From assembly GCF_910592395.1 (NCBI RefSeq), contig NC_088317.1, positions 9,550,001 through 9,614,000 of the forward strand: 64,000 bases of DNA, given 5' to 3'. Shown here piece after piece: positions 32,277 through 43,268 of this stretch. Source of the stretch: Lineus longissimus. Its lineage: Eukaryota > Nemertea > Pilidiophora > Heteronemertea > Lineidae. The position numbers were made by a program, and so were the translations under genes. Below the pieces are notes generated by a model, which did no database searches, was not told the DNA's origin, and worked only from the letters and a program-made list of their open reading frames with translations. How positions within the stretch are numbered: the stretch's first letter is position 1; each line of letters opens with the position of its first letter.

Positions 32277-32405
32277 TGTAAACATTAGCTTTGTAACATG
32301 CTGTATATTATTACTTGGTTTTTGATACATGCTGTATAACGCATGCGCAGTTTGATAAATACAGAATCATCTTCCGGCATCCCGTTGTTCGTGTCATTAT
32401 TTACA
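32277..32405 (+). repeat. Gypsy B left LTR
   Basis: 129 bp, TG...CA, flanked on the left by TGCGG. Confidence 0.92.
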
Positions 32406-32429
32406 TGGTACCAGATAAAAAATCAAAAG

Positions 32430-33573
32430 AATAACAGGTAAACATGAACGTAAACCGGACCCACTATGCCTAGATGGCAATGTTGACCACAACTGGAAGA
32501 CGTTTAAACAACGTCTCAATCTGTATATGCTGGCGATTGAGGCCGATAAATTCAACGATCCTTGCAAGATCACAGTATTGCTCACAGTAGCCGGACAGGC
32601 CGCCACTGATCTCTTCAATACTTTCGAACTCTCTGACGGGGATAAGGTCAAATACGATAAAGTCTGTGAAAGTTTTGAAAAGTACTGCTCACCAAAAAAG
32701 AATGAAACGTATGAACGCTATATATTTCGCAGTAGGCTGCAAAAACAAGGCGAAACATTTGACAGTTTTTACACAGACCTCCGCCTCAAGGCAAAAACAT
32801 GTGCATTTGACGGGTTGCATGATTCAATGCTAAGAGACCAAATAGTGTTTGGGATCAGTGATGTAAAAACTCGTGAACGCTTGTTAAGAGAGCCGGAACT
32901 GTCCTTAGGTAAAGCCATCAGTGTCTGCCACAGTGTGGAGGCCACTCGTAAACATGCTAAAGTCCTTGATGTTGGCACAGCCACAGGCAGCGCTGCAGAA
33001 GTAGGACTTGTGAATAAAAGGACTGGTGCAAAGTCAAAAGGTGGTGGTGGTGGTCAAGGTGCAAAACGCAAAGCGTACAACAAGCAATCAAGTGGCCGTC
33101 ATGGTACTGGTGGTGACTCTAGTCATAAATCGAAATCTGTCCAGGATGCCTGCACGCTTTGTGGAACGGTGCATGCACATGCAAAGGAACACTGCCCTGC
33201 TTATGGCAAAACATGTTCGAAATGTGAAAAGCCAAATCATTTCGCTAAATTCTGCAAAACGAAAGAGAACCCAACAAACAACGTCTCAACTGTTGACCAG
33301 CAGAACATTTCAGAGGATGACTTTGATGACACTGGTATTGATGAACTATTCATTGGATCAGTTGACAACCAAGCACACAGTGCTCAAAGTAAAAATGACA
33401 ATGTCGATTCTCAAGTCGATATTGTACATGTAGGTCAAAGCAGTTCTGTTAACACAGTTGACAATGAGTGGATTGCGTCAATAGTGGTAAATGAAACAAT
33501 TGTGCCCATGGTTCTAGATACTGGTGCAAAGGCAAATCTCATTACTGAGTGTGATTTCAAGTTATTAAACTAG
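32430..33573 (+). pseudogene. Gypsy B gag, nucleocapsid and protease start
   Basis: The similarity begins before the first ATG of the frame (32527) with DPLCLDGNVDHNWKTFKQRL, so the original start is lost or lies in another frame. The capsid-like core contains FNTFELSDGDKVKYDKV, GETFDSFYTDLRLKAKTC and LRDQIVFGISD. Two zinc knuckles follow (CTLCGTVHAHAKEHC and CSKCEKPNHFAKFC). An acidic linker leads to the aspartic protease catalytic motif VLDTGAKANLI. The frame is clean until it runs into the composite insertion at about 33574. The rest of the protease is at 40458. Confidence 0.88.
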
Positions 33574-33587
33574 TATTGGGCAATTCG

Positions 33588-34158
33588 CCTAACAGCAAAT
33601 TGCAGACCATATCCCTGGTGAAAGTATTTTGTCATGTTGAGAAATTAGGTTTGCACCAGGATATAACCAGATAACCTGAATAACCAGCTGAATTAGGTTG
33701 TGACAGTAGGTGCATCATAAATACTAGAATTAGCGATGGTTTTGGGACTGCAACAACTCAGCATATGGATGGTCAGAATCCAGCAGACAACAAGCAAATG
33801 TAATCTGAATCTCAACATCTTCGTATCTTTTGATGAGTTTTCTGGTCGAGTGAGGGAAACCAGTTGGCCATCTGATATGGCTGGTGGGGATGAAAGCTCC
33901 CAATGTTGGGACGACCAATAATACATTGCGTCTCCACAGTATTTATATTATAATACCTCCCTCCATGCACACATGGTTCTGCTGCCAATTTTTTCTTCAA
34001 ATGATCTAGGTGTCAATCATGCACTTGTGGGTACTGGCACCACGTAGGTAACTTCTGATCTGATCTTAAGTGGCAGGTTTTTGGTGCTTTGTCCTGGTGC
34101 TCATTTTTAAGATGACAAAACACTATCACCAGGGATATGGTCTGCAATTGCTGTTAGG
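33588..34158. mobile_element. MITE with about 45-bp inverted ends
   Basis: The left arm CCTAACAGCAAATTGCAGAC... and the right arm ...TCTGCAATTGCTGTTAGG are inverted copies over about 45 bp with few mismatches (both include ACCATATCCCTGGTGA). It is 571 bp long with no transposase. I see no convincing target duplication, so the superfamily is open. Confidence 0.7.
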
Positions 34159-34469
34159 AAAGTCACAACCTGGGGACAAAAAATAAATGTGATTTAGACT
34201 TCGCATTCCTTTGAAGTGTAGGTTGCAACATCCCAGGCCATTGATGCATGCATGGTCACAACATAGGGGCAATCGGGAATCATGGCAAGGATTTTTACAA
34301 CCCCTTTTTTGAGGTGTAGATTGTGATGTGAGGGAAGTGTCTTGATCTTTACATAAAATTCCTTCGACATGGTGCAACAAACCAGTCCAGTAGATATATA
34401 CATGGTCATAGCATACGGCATCGAGACAACCAGTATGCAAGGTTACGGCCAGGCCTCAGGGGTATGACC

Positions 34470-36230
34470 GATCAGCACTAAGAGTAAAAACGTAAAATGC
34501 AATAATATCTTTTTAAACTAACTGCCACAGTAGGTTTATTTATTCAGTCTTTTTGAAGTAAAAGTATTACAGTGAAAAGAACGAAATACGGCTGGAATAT
34601 TATACTGGTTTGTCTTCGGACGGCAAATTCAGCACTGCACCGATGTCAAGGTTAAGACGGTTATACGACTTTGCCTCATCAGCTCCTCGTGGTCAAGGCT
34701 CCTATATCCGTGACTGATGCGGTCGCAGAACAGAACAGATGCTGATCATCCCCGTCACTGCGTCAGGCTGTAAAACAGAGCGATGAAATATTTTAACTTC
34801 ACCAGAAGTTTTATCATTCATTATTCTGACCAACAGACACTGACTACCTGCTAATAGTCTATGAATTTCATTGTCATAATTCAGAACAAACACTTATCAC
34901 CTTTGCTGACAATATTTTCAGAAGGTGTGTACATTCGTGTGTCCATTTACACTGCACGTGTATACGTGCTTTACTGTACATTTCTACAGAAGTGAGCAGA
35001 ATGTACAGAAAAACGATCTCCAAAACAGTTGTTTCAGCACTCGCGACACGTTAAGCGAGGTTTTAGCAATTATTTTCAGTGAAGGTATATCTCATGTGTA
35101 GAGTCTGGGTGATTTTCAGACATTCTTAGGTGTTTAAGGCGCACAGTTTGATGAAACTTGCCCGAATTCGTAATTTTTTTGATGAATGTATATCCGCCAT
35201 TGCGGGGATCTGGAAACTTTCGGATGACAAGTTTGCCTCAAAAGATGGACGTGCTCCCTATAATCACCCAAACTAACAGCGAATATATATTCTTAAGATC
35301 CTTTTCTTGACTTCTGATGAGTTAATTTTGTCTGATGCAGTGTTTCAACACAAATTTGAGGGCGATTACAATCACGAAAAAATCACACTCACCCAGTCTA
35401 GAATGCGTAGACGAAATGTCTGTTGGCTCTTCCATGTAGCGGGTATCCTCCCACCTGTTCAGGTCGGGACAGATCAACGTTGAGCAACTTGCCTAATCGG
35501 TAAAAACGCGGGAGGCAGTGCTATTACCGGAACGGTTCAGAACCGGCGATTTTCATCAAAAATCACCCGAAAACTAAAAAAGTAAGCAACGGCTGCAAAA
35601 ATAAAGTACACGTTGTTCATTAGCAGGTTATGAAACGTAACCTAACCAAATTTCAGGTCGTTCCGTGCGGCAGTTTCGGAGATACGTGTCGAAAACCACA
35701 TCCCTCGGGTCCTGGCGATCGGCTCAGTAAAAACAATAGACCATATCCACGGAGTTGTGGATATGGTCTAAAAACAAACCCAAAGTTTATCAGAACAAGA
35801 GGCCCAAGGCCTGGCGCTCAGCTGAGTTAATATCATTAATATATTCCCGGTGTTCAGTTCATTATGCATGAAAATGGCATGCTCCATGGTATTTGATATC
35901 CTTTTGCGATCACTACGGTACCAATGTTTTTGGTTGACATAATTATGCCACTGTTCATTCCTCAATCCTGACCATAATTCGGGTGAAATCATCGTATGAA
36001 AATATTTACCGAAACATGAAGTTTATGCCATGAATGAGGACATTCATTGTCATAGCCTCGTTTACAAGTACGAAGTATTTTCCCGCGAATATTCAAAACT
36101 GCTTGGCTCCTTGCCAGTTAAATAACATGTGACTATACACACAATAGAAAACTTTGATGGAAATTGTAAATCATTTTTTTATCTATCAGGGGAAACAAGC
36201 TGATGATGATCAAATAAATCATTCATGAGA
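34470..36230. other. Non-coding part of composite insertion D
   Basis: No supported ORF. It holds a second GGCCCAAGG-type repeat at about 35797 and a perfect hairpin at 35739. Otherwise nothing recognisable. Confidence 0.4.
35739..35770. other. Perfect 13-bp-stem hairpin
   Basis: AGACCATATCCAC, loop GGAGTT, then GTGGATATGGTCT followed by AAAA. It may be a 3' hairpin of a rolling-circle element or a remnant of an inverted-repeat element. It is not flanked by a CTRR motif. Confidence 0.55.
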
Positions 36231-36234
36231 AATC

Positions 36235-37445
36235 GTTTTCATCATCATCATCATCATCAGGTTAATATCGTAGGACCTAGGGTCCTGTTGATATCTGTAA
36301 GTTTTACTCGCTGGTTTATGGTTCTCGCGCTCAGCACAGATGTGGTTTGTGGTGTAAAAAGTTACAATAAAAGTTCTGCTTCCTCGATTCGCTGGTACTT
36401 AAGCCCTAAGCTTTCATCACGGTTTCCTTAAAAACACAAGCATGTCTATGTCCGAGATATTTGCCTATATACAATTACAACTAAACTAGTCTCTAATTAT
36501 CTCCGTTATCCGATCCACAGTCGATAGAATATGTACAGTCAAAGTAAACTAATAAGTCACATACTTCCTGTCCACCCAGGCCTTATCCAGCCTTGATTTA
36601 AAAGTATCCACAGTTTTCGCCTCCAAGACTGCCCCTGACAGTGCGTTCCACGGGGAAACAACCCTCTGACAGAAGCTGTACCTGCGTAAATCTGTCCGGG
36701 CTTTCTTGCCCGCCAGTTTGAGTGTATGACCCCTTGTTTCCTGGATTCTACCCTTTGCTAGGGGGAGTAATTCATCGGCTGCCTCATGATCTGCGCTCTT
36801 CAGGTACTTAAAGGCCTGAATCATGTCCCCCCTTTCCCTTCTATACTTCACTGATTGTAGATCAAGCTGCTTCAGCCTTTCCTCGTATGGCCTCTTCCGT
36901 AGGACTGTGATCATATTCGTTGCTCTCCGCTGTACTTTCTCCAGAGCTGTAGTGTCCTTCTTATTGCGTATGATAATTGCACCATTACAATACTCAAGGT
37001 GAGGCCTTACTAATGCTGTATATAATTTCCATATGGGTCCTGGTTTTCTGGTTGCTATGTTCCTACGGATTGTCCATAGTATCTTCTGGCATTTTCTAGT
37101 TACTTCAGTTATATGTCTATTGAATGAAAGCTGGTTGTCAACATGTACTCCAAGGTCTTTTTCACAATCTGTGTTCATAAGGTTGGTCTCTTTACCTCTA
37201 TAAGTTATTTTGTAGGTATGTCCATGGTTTTTATTTCCCATGTGCATGCACACACATTTCGCCGGGTTAGGTGCGAGCAGCCAGGTGTCACACCACACAC
37301 ATATCTTATCAATGTCATGTTGCAACAGGGTCACATCCTCATCAGTGCTCACACCACGATAGATCTTGAGGTCGTCGGCTTCAAGTTTTGATGCAGAAGT
37401 CAATGTGGGAGGAATATCATTCACATACAGAACGAACAAGCTTTT
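36235..37445 (-). mobile_element. 5'-truncated CR1-like LINE (minus strand)
   Basis: Starts abruptly in the RT domain and ends in a (TGA)n microsatellite near 36238-36260 on the minus strand, as usual for CR1-like LINEs. It contains the ORF below. Confidence 0.75.
36549..37439 (-). pseudogene. LINE ORF2 C-terminal RT fragment
   Basis: About 296 codons open from LFVLYVNDIPP. The catalytic box reads KLEADDLKIYR where F/YADD is expected, so Glu replaces the aromatic residue, though the two Asp remain. Next come the thumb block EKDLGVHVDNQLSFNRHI, then LYTALVRPHLEYC and VQRRATNMI, and an Arg-rich C-terminal block (YRRERGDMIQAFKYL, FCQRVVSPWNALSG) ending VDRKYVTY. All are hallmarks of CR1/Jockey-group LINEs. 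The N-terminal RT motifs and endonuclease are absent through 5' truncation, not mutation. Confidence 0.85.
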
Positions 37446-38145
37446 GTTGCTGAAGCTTGCATGACGAAGTTAATGCTAAACATTTTCTTGTGCTCTACTG
37501 CGCCACCGTAGTTTTCTATTTAGACCAGCGATGACGTCATTTCTGGTGATTCCCTACGTTGTCCAATGAGCGCTTTTTAAAATGTGCCATTTGATATTGT
37601 ACAGTATGCAATGTATTTTTTCAGCGCTGCTAGTTGCCGAACAGAATGCTGTAGCTCCCTCAATTTCCAATCAATTTTTATGGGAGTGACATTATTGTAT
37701 TGCTTAGAATGTCTACTTTTTACTCATGAAAGAATCGTAGAACTAAAACTTAATAGGCGAACAGAATCATGCCGATTCACTGCACATACTGAGGGAATTC
37801 TCCACTTCAAAATACAGCAACAATATCATCGTGAACAGAGCATGCACTTCCGATATCGTTTTCACAGAAATGTGGCCAAATTTTCAAGAACTAATTTCTG
37901 AAAGTAGTCCCTAAAGACCTTATGACTACCACTGAAAAGAACTAGTGATAATATCGCCTACCAGACTACTTTTTAAGAAGAAAATTGTGTAATAATCTTC
38001 CGCTCCTCTTCTTGTAATAAATGCCAGTGTGGCAAAGTTGGCAGTGGCATACCTAAAGCAGAGCCTATTTCTATGCGATCTAAAGCAGGGTCATAGAAAT
38101 CCTGATCAATCAAGCTGTCAACTTGGCCACTATCTTCAACTGGAG

Positions 38146-39405
38146 CTACTGCTGGTTTGAGGTCCGTCCGCCCCTTGACGACCTCACGTTGGAGTTTTCC
38201 GAACTCCTAGGGCATGACTTGGAGGTGTGCCCGTAACTGTGACAATTGTAACACTCAACAGTGGGACACTGGCTGGATTTGTGCCCGGCCTCCTTGCACC
38301 GCCAGCAGAGACCCTGGTCTCCGGATCCATCCCTGGAGTATCGCTGTGAACGAGGTTTCTCCAAATAGCTAATTCGGGTCTCCATCTTTTGAAGAAGTTC
38401 TAACACCCTGCTCATCTCAGATTGGGGCTGAACCAGTGGTGAACTTGAAGCGACACTTGCTATCCTTTGCCTTGGTCTCTCTTGAGCTGTGTGCTGTGTG
38501 ATGTGTCCCTGATTCAAAACTAGCTGGGCGGCCTCCAACTGTCGCACCTTTCTTATGGCTTCCTCTAGTGTCTTTGGCGAACTCATTAAAAGCTGCTGTT
38601 TTAATGCCTTGGACAATTTCACGCCCTTTAAAAACTGGTCCAAAGCCATTTCTTGTTGCAGTTCAAAACCTCCGTTGGGATATGCATTTAGTGCTAACTC
38701 CTGCAATGCATCAGAATAGCTTTCCCGTGACTCTGTCGACCCCTGTTGACGTGCTCTCAACTGTAGCTTGTAATCCTCCCTGGTTGTGTTGTGGAACCTC
38801 CGTTCTAGGGCTGACGTAAAATCCTTATAAGAAATCTCCTCACTAAGATTAAGATTGGCTACTGCCACATATGCCTGATGTTCAAGTCTGGACAGTAATT
38901 GTTGCCGTCTCTGCGATGTTGGGATTCTAGCCAGATCCGCATATGAATTTAACCGTTCTAACCAAATTCTAAAGTTAAGGTTAGGCGCATAGTTCTTTGG
39001 AGCCTGCACCTTCGCAGACGTAGGCGGTTGTGACTGCTCCTGCTTTAATCTGTTTTGCATCAACGAAGCAAAGCAGTCCAAAAACGAAGACATCTGATCT
39101 GGTACCTGTACGCCTGGGGCAGCATCATGTTCATAAGAGTGACTCAAAGAAGCCCTGCTTGCACTTGGTTCACCCATGCCTAACGAATGAACACTATCTT
39201 GTGTAGGCTTACTGGCACTGGTTTGTTTAGGCCCAGCAAACCCATCATTACTGATATGATGTGCACTGCTTGAAGCAGTTGTCTCTTCGTCGGGGCTTTG
39301 AACATGTTCCCGCCTAAAACCCCGGCCGACTTCCATCCCTCCTTCACATTGGAAATCTCCACTTTCACGGCCCGTGTCAGCATCAATTTCAACAATCGTA
39401 TCCAT
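38146..39405 (-). CDS. Gag of LTR element E
   Basis: A complete-looking 419-codon frame starting MDTIVEIDADTGRESGDFQC. It has an acidic, Ser-rich N-terminal third, then a capsid-like region (FRIWLERLNSYADLARIP, RRQQLLSRLEHQAYVAV, LQLRARQQGSTESRESYSDAL, LDQFLKGVKLSKALKQQLL), and two zinc knuckles (CWRCKEAGHKSSQC, CYNCHSYGHTSKSC). The frame is undamaged. In the shifted frame past the stop (about 38170 to 37987) a pol-like ORF opens and stays open until the LTR remnant, consistent with gag-pol frameshifting. The protein is intact but has no pol. Confidence 0.85.
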   Translation of the reverse strand: MDTIVEIDADTGRESGDFQCEGGMEVGRGFRREHVQSPDEETTASSSAHHISNDGFAGPKQTSASKPTQDSVHSLGMGEPSASRASLSHSYEHDAAPGVQVPDQMSSFLDCFASLMQNRLKQEQSQPPTSAKVQAPKNYAPNLNFRIWLERLNSYADLARIPTSQRRQQLLSRLEHQAYVAVANLNLSEEISYKDFTSALERRFHNTTREDYKLQLRARQQGSTESRESYSDALQELALNAYPNGGFELQQEMALDQFLKGVKLSKALKQQLLMSSPKTLEEAIRKVRQLEAAQLVLNQGHITQHTAQERPRQRIASVASSSPLVQPQSEMSRVLELLQKMETRISYLEKPRSQRYSRDGSGDQGLCWRCKEAGHKSSQCPTVECYNCHSYGHTSKSCPRSSENSNVRSSRGGRTSNQQ

Positions 39406-39643
39406 ATTTCTAAAAATCGTGATGTACTACAAAGCGTGTACTTTAGTGCGCCTCACAAAGCGTATAACACACTATTTTAAATTTATCAAGACGGGGAATC
39501 ACCGATTTCAACCTTCTTCTTTGACTCGGCACAGTGTCAGTGCGCTCCGACTTTGTTCGCTCAACTCACGGGCGAATTCTAACTTTTTGGGGGTTTTAAC
39601 TTACAATTATTCACGCAGATTCAATCCCACCGCTGTCACCAGT

Positions 39644-40042
39644 GTAATAATCTTCCGCTCCTCTTCTTGTAATAAATGCCATAAAACGGCTCAAATACGG
39701 TGTCTCTCTTTTTTATTTCGTGCGCTCTCCTTCCACCTTTGTCTTCCAACAACGTACATACATTTTGCAACAATCCCCTGCCGTGACCGCCTGACGTCGC
39801 CCGAAGACGTCGGCTTCATCGACATACGTCACATGAGAAGGATGCGCCAAACCCGGTGATGACGTCACCCTGCGTAGCAACAGTTCGCAACAGTTAGCAA
39901 CGGTGCCGTCAAGACCGAGATCACCACACCTGGGTACTTGAGTGTCATTGAGCGCCAGGCGTAAACAACATGCCGCCATTTTGTCTCCGCTTCGGTATTT
40001 CGTACGCCGCTTATAATGCACCTTCTCAATTAAAGCCAACAT
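39644..40042 (-). repeat. 5' LTR of element E
   Basis: Its inner 39 bp match 37987-38025. It is next to the primer-binding region. The outer boundary is inferred from a TGTTGGC start near 40042 and is uncertain. Confidence 0.5.
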
Positions 40043-40254
40043 AATAAGGCCTTACATCGTTGATTGAATAGGAACACCACACAAAACACAATAAAGTGGG
40101 GGTACAATCGATTACGAAGCTGAAGTGAACAGTGATTTATTCCTGGAGCTACTGCTTGTTGTGTAGCTGCCATGTTTTGAGAACTGGCAAATAGGAGACT
40201 TTATTGATGGCTGACGTCATCGGGCGGGAATTTGAATCGGCAGAAATAATTAAA

Positions 40255-40457
40255 AGGCAGGTAGCGCCCTCTCCTGTTAAAAGTTTGACCAGAAGTATCC
40301 AGAAATGCAAAATTGAAGTCTCTAGGTCTTACGGTTACAAAATGTGCACCATGGGGTTAACGGACGGACGGATGGATGGATAGATGGATGGATGGACAGA
40401 CGGACGCCACTGAACAACTTATTTGACAAGCTCGGCTGACTTAGTCAGCTGAGCTAA
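40255..40457 (+). repeat. Helentron-like non-autonomous repeat, copy 3
   Basis: It has a (GGAT)n microsatellite, GGACGCCACTGAACAACTT, then the hairpin GCTGAC-TTA-GTCAGC within AGCT arms and a CTAA end. Coding of Gypsy B resumes immediately after it, which defines this end well. Confidence 0.6.
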
Positions 40458-40701
40458 AAAGGTCAAGCTAACAGCTTACAATGGAACCGAAATTGAAAAC
40501 AAAGGTGTTTGTAGATTGCATGTAAAACATGGTGGAAAATGTCACAGTCTGTACTTTGTGATAGTACCAGAAGGGAAAACTCTTTTGGGTGTGGCTGCTT
40601 GTGAAAACCTAGATCTAATAAGACGGGTTAAAACACCTGTTATCAGAATAGTGGAAGATACCACTGAACAAGTATTAGGCCCAGACATGCCTGAACAACA
40701 G
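40458..40701 (+). pseudogene. Gypsy B protease, C-terminal part
   Basis: Continues the protease broken at 33573: KVKLTAYNGTEIENKG, a strand with LYFVIVPEGKTLLGV, and LGVAACENLDLIRRV at the domain end. It is cut at 40701 by Harbinger H2 after MPEQQ. In-frame with the resumed pol apart from a frameshift near 42550. Confidence 0.8.
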
Positions 40702-40919
40702 GGGCCTTATTCATGAAGCCTTCTTAGGCCTTAGTAAGCGTTTACGTACTCGTGGGTCGTTCTTAGCGAGTTGCGTCATATTAATGAAGCACTCGTAACT
40801 TCAATCGATTTCGTAAGTCGTTACTAGTGTTACGTGAGGTGTTTTCGGCTTCGTAGCGTTTTCTTAGACAGTTGGCGACACTTTCACATGCAGCGATCAT
40901 GGCAGCGGCGTTGATCTGT

Positions 40920-41941
40920 CTGAAGCCAGACGGGCTTTACGAAGGCAGCGTGTGTTTAGAGACCGATTGCAGCCTCTTGACCCCTATGATGACGTAGATT
41001 TGTATCAGCGCTACCAGATGACTAGACCAGTCCTTCTTGAAGTCATCGACCTGTTGGAGGACGAAATTGGAACGAGTTTACAATCCCCGACCACACCCCA
41101 AAAAAAGGTCATCGGTTGACTAACCAAGCACCACTGTTCAATGGATTTATAGTTGAATGCGATCAAAATACGTCATTTCCGATCGGGGATTCTAAAGTTT
41201 AGCCACGAAATTGCCCCGGACACCTTGCGCTCCTATGCCGTACCAGCATCTCTCCAAGTTTGCGTTGCGCTCCGATTTTTCGCTACCGGAAGTTTGCAGC
41301 TTGCCAATGGCGACATGGCAAATGGCTTGAGTCAACCTACAATATCAAGGATTGTCACCAGAGTCGCAAAGAACGCAAAGCACGGCAGTTTATAACATTT
41401 CCTCGAACGGCTGACGAGCAAGAATGTGAAAAGGAGGGGTTTTAAACAGAATGGCACCGGATTCCAAATGTCATCGGCTGCATAGATGGATCCCTTATTC
41501 CAGTAAAGTGCCCATCCGTAAACGAAGCATCATACGTGTGCAGGAAGCAGTGCCATGCGATAAATGTGCAGGGTATTTGTTCTCATGATATGAAATTCAC
41601 AAATATTGTTGCCCGATGGCCAGGTGCCACACACGATGCGTTTATTTGGTCAAACTGCAACTTGAAAGTAAATATGGAACATGGTCTATTTAATGATGAA
41701 GGATGCCTACCAGGTGACAGTGCCTATATATCCACTCAGACCCTGCCTCATGAAACCAGTATCCCGCCCGGCAGATGCAGCCGACAGACGATACAACGTT
41801 CACCACAGGCGAGTTCGAAGTATCATCGAACGTACGTTTGGAAGATGGAAAAATCGATGGAGTTCATCACCGTTTTCCTCTTGGCAGCCTTCTGCTTTGC
41901 CTTCGACTTCAAGTCATCCCATTTGTGATGAACCGCTTTGA
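40920..41941 (+). pseudogene. HARBI1-like transposase (H2)
   Basis: Recognisable blocks lie in shifted frames: an N-terminal ARRALRRQRVFRD and DDVDLYQRYQMTR region, ALRFFATGSLQLANGD, the first catalytic Asp in VIGCIDGSLIPV, the second in WPGATHDAFIWSN, the GDSAY block, and the catalytic Glu in RSIIERTFGRWKN. All three catalytic residues are present, unlike H1, but at least three frameshifts and a premature stop (about 41200, 41440, 41750) break the ORF. Its C-terminal codons overlap the end of the Myb gene on the other strand. Confidence 0.88.
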
Positions 41942-42179
41942 TTGTCCTTAGGACTTTTCCAACACTATTGATTTTTCTTGTTATTTCTGTCCACGTGTCG
42001 GCCTTCCTCTTAAGCGTTACGACATCGGAAAATTTGTTGTTAATCACGGACCAATTCAATTCGACCAGATCAACTAACTTCATAATTTCACTTGGCGAGA
42101 AATTGGCCTTCCGGCGATTCCCCTTTGCCTCCTCACGCTGCTGGCTAACGGTCTTACTCCTCGATTTCTGACTCTCCAT
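41823..42179 (-). CDS. Harbinger Myb/SANT-like DNA-binding protein (H2)
   Basis: Intact 118-codon frame starting MESQKSRSKTVSQQREEAKG. It has the Myb/SANT-like trihelical domain at about residues 22-100 (ANFSPSEIMKLVDLVE, the DTWTEITRKINSV helix, and RTIKAVHHKWDDLKSKAK as recognition helix). The tail after residue 105 is translated from the opposite strand of the transposase end and may not be original. In known Harbingers this protein brings the nuclease to the DNA ends. It is shorter than the H1 partner and lacks the coiled-coil tail. No defects seen. Confidence 0.75.
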   Translation of the reverse strand: MESQKSRSKTVSQQREEAKGNRRKANFSPSEIMKLVDLVELNWSVINNKFSDVVTLKRKADTWTEITRKINSVGKVLRTIKAVHHKWDDLKSKAKQKAAKRKTVMNSIDFSIFQTYVR

Positions 42180-42468
42180 GTTAACAGTGTGACAAATATA
42201 TCTGAAATGACGTAAGCTAGTCCAGTCACTGTATAAATATTCGTTTTAGACAATGGATTACATAACACATCCATGACTGTTCAGCTCAAGCGCGTTCACG
42301 CCTACAGGGTGTTATGAGAAGTATAGTAAGTAACGCGGTAATAATACCTTAATAATGCTTTGTGAATAATACGTAGTGGCTTACTAGGCTGTTACTAAAG
42401 TCTTACTAAGAGCCACGTAAATCGTTCTCAGTGACAAAGCTACGAAGGCTTCATGAATACGGTCCCAG

Positions 42469-43268
42469 AATGATAAAGTTGGCACACTACCATTTGTGTA
42501 TGACATAAAATTGAAAGAGGGTTCAACACCAGTAGTTCATCCCCCAGGCGGGTACCTGTAGCAATCAAAGATGATGTAAAGAACGAATTAGAAAGAATGT
42601 GTGAAATGAAGGTAATTGAAAAGGTCACTGATCCCACAGATTGGGTAAACTCTATGGTTGTTGTCAAAAAACCAAATGGTAAGTTAAGAATTTGTATGGA
42701 TCCAAAGGATCTCAACAACTGTATAAAGCGTGAGCACCATTACCTTCCCACCAGAGAGGACATTAGCAATGACATGGTTGGTGCAAAATATTTTTCTAAA
42801 CTTGACCTCTCGCACGCTTTCTGGCAAATTCCACTGTCAGATCGTAGCTCTGATTTCTGCTGCTTTAACAGCCCTTTTGGCCGGTTTGAATTCAAACGGT
42901 TGCCCTATGGCCTGTGTTCAAGTTCCGAGGTATTTCAGAAAGCCATGGAACGTATCCTCGAAGGTTTAGAAGGAGTAAAGGTGGTCATTGATGACATTTT
43001 GATCTGGGGCAGGACCAAGGCAGAACATGATGAAAGGTTAGCAAAGGTCCTTGAGAGGCTAAAGCTGTACAAAATTCATTTGAACACTGAAAAAAGTGAA
43101 ATTGGAGTTGAGTCAATCACCTTTGTAGGTGACAGGTATTCAGCTAAAGGCATTGAGCCAATGGCAGAAAGAATTGAAGCAATAGTAAACATGCCAAAAC
43201 CACAGGACAAAAAAGCGGTGCAACGAGCATGGGGTGTGTTTAACTATGTGGGAAAATTCATTCCTTAG
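42469..43268 (+). pseudogene. Gypsy B reverse transcriptase
   Basis: RT domain with VAIKDDVKNELERM, WVNSMVVVKKPNGKLRIC, DPKDLNNCIKREHHYLP, the FSKLDLSHAFWQI block (first catalytic Asp), GLCSSSEVFQKAM and the catalytic pair in VVIDDILIWG, where the usual aromatic before IDD is Val. A frameshift lies near 42550 and a TAG ends the frame at 43268 after the thumb (GVFNYVGKFIP), where RNase H should follow in frame. The protein would copy element RNA. Confidence 0.88.

Larger units (their letters stand above)
37987..40042 (-). mobile_element. E: reverse LTR retrotransposon, mostly deleted
   Basis: The 5' LTR lies on the right (about 40042 to 39644), ending ...GGAGCGGAAGATTATTACA. A Gypsy-type primer-binding region (CTGGTGACAGCGGTGGGATT) follows, then gag. 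Only the last 39 bp of the LTR is found on the left (37987-38025), joined directly to the pol start, so nearly all of pol and most of the 3' LTR are deleted. I could not confirm the outer end of the 5' LTR or a target duplication. Confidence 0.7.
33574..40457. mobile_element. D: composite 6.9-kb insertion in the Gypsy B protease
   Basis: Gypsy B coding stops at about 33571 and resumes at about 40458. Between them lie a long-TIR MITE, a hairpin, a reverse LINE, a reverse LTR element (E) and, at the right end, a Helentron-like tail with the same hairpin and CTAA end as at 1684 and 7793. The right edge is therefore probably a Helentron-type end. I cannot fix the left edge. It may be one rolling-circle element that collected others, or several independent insertions. 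Confidence 0.5.
40702..42465. mobile_element. H2: PIF/Harbinger DNA transposon in Gypsy B
   Basis: Left end GGGCCTTATTCATGAAG; right end, inverted, GGACCGTATTCATGAAG; 3-bp duplication CAG (40699-40701 and 42466-42468). It has a plus-strand nuclease and a minus-strand Myb-like gene in convergent arrangement. At 1,764 bp it is compact for the family. Confidence 0.9.
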
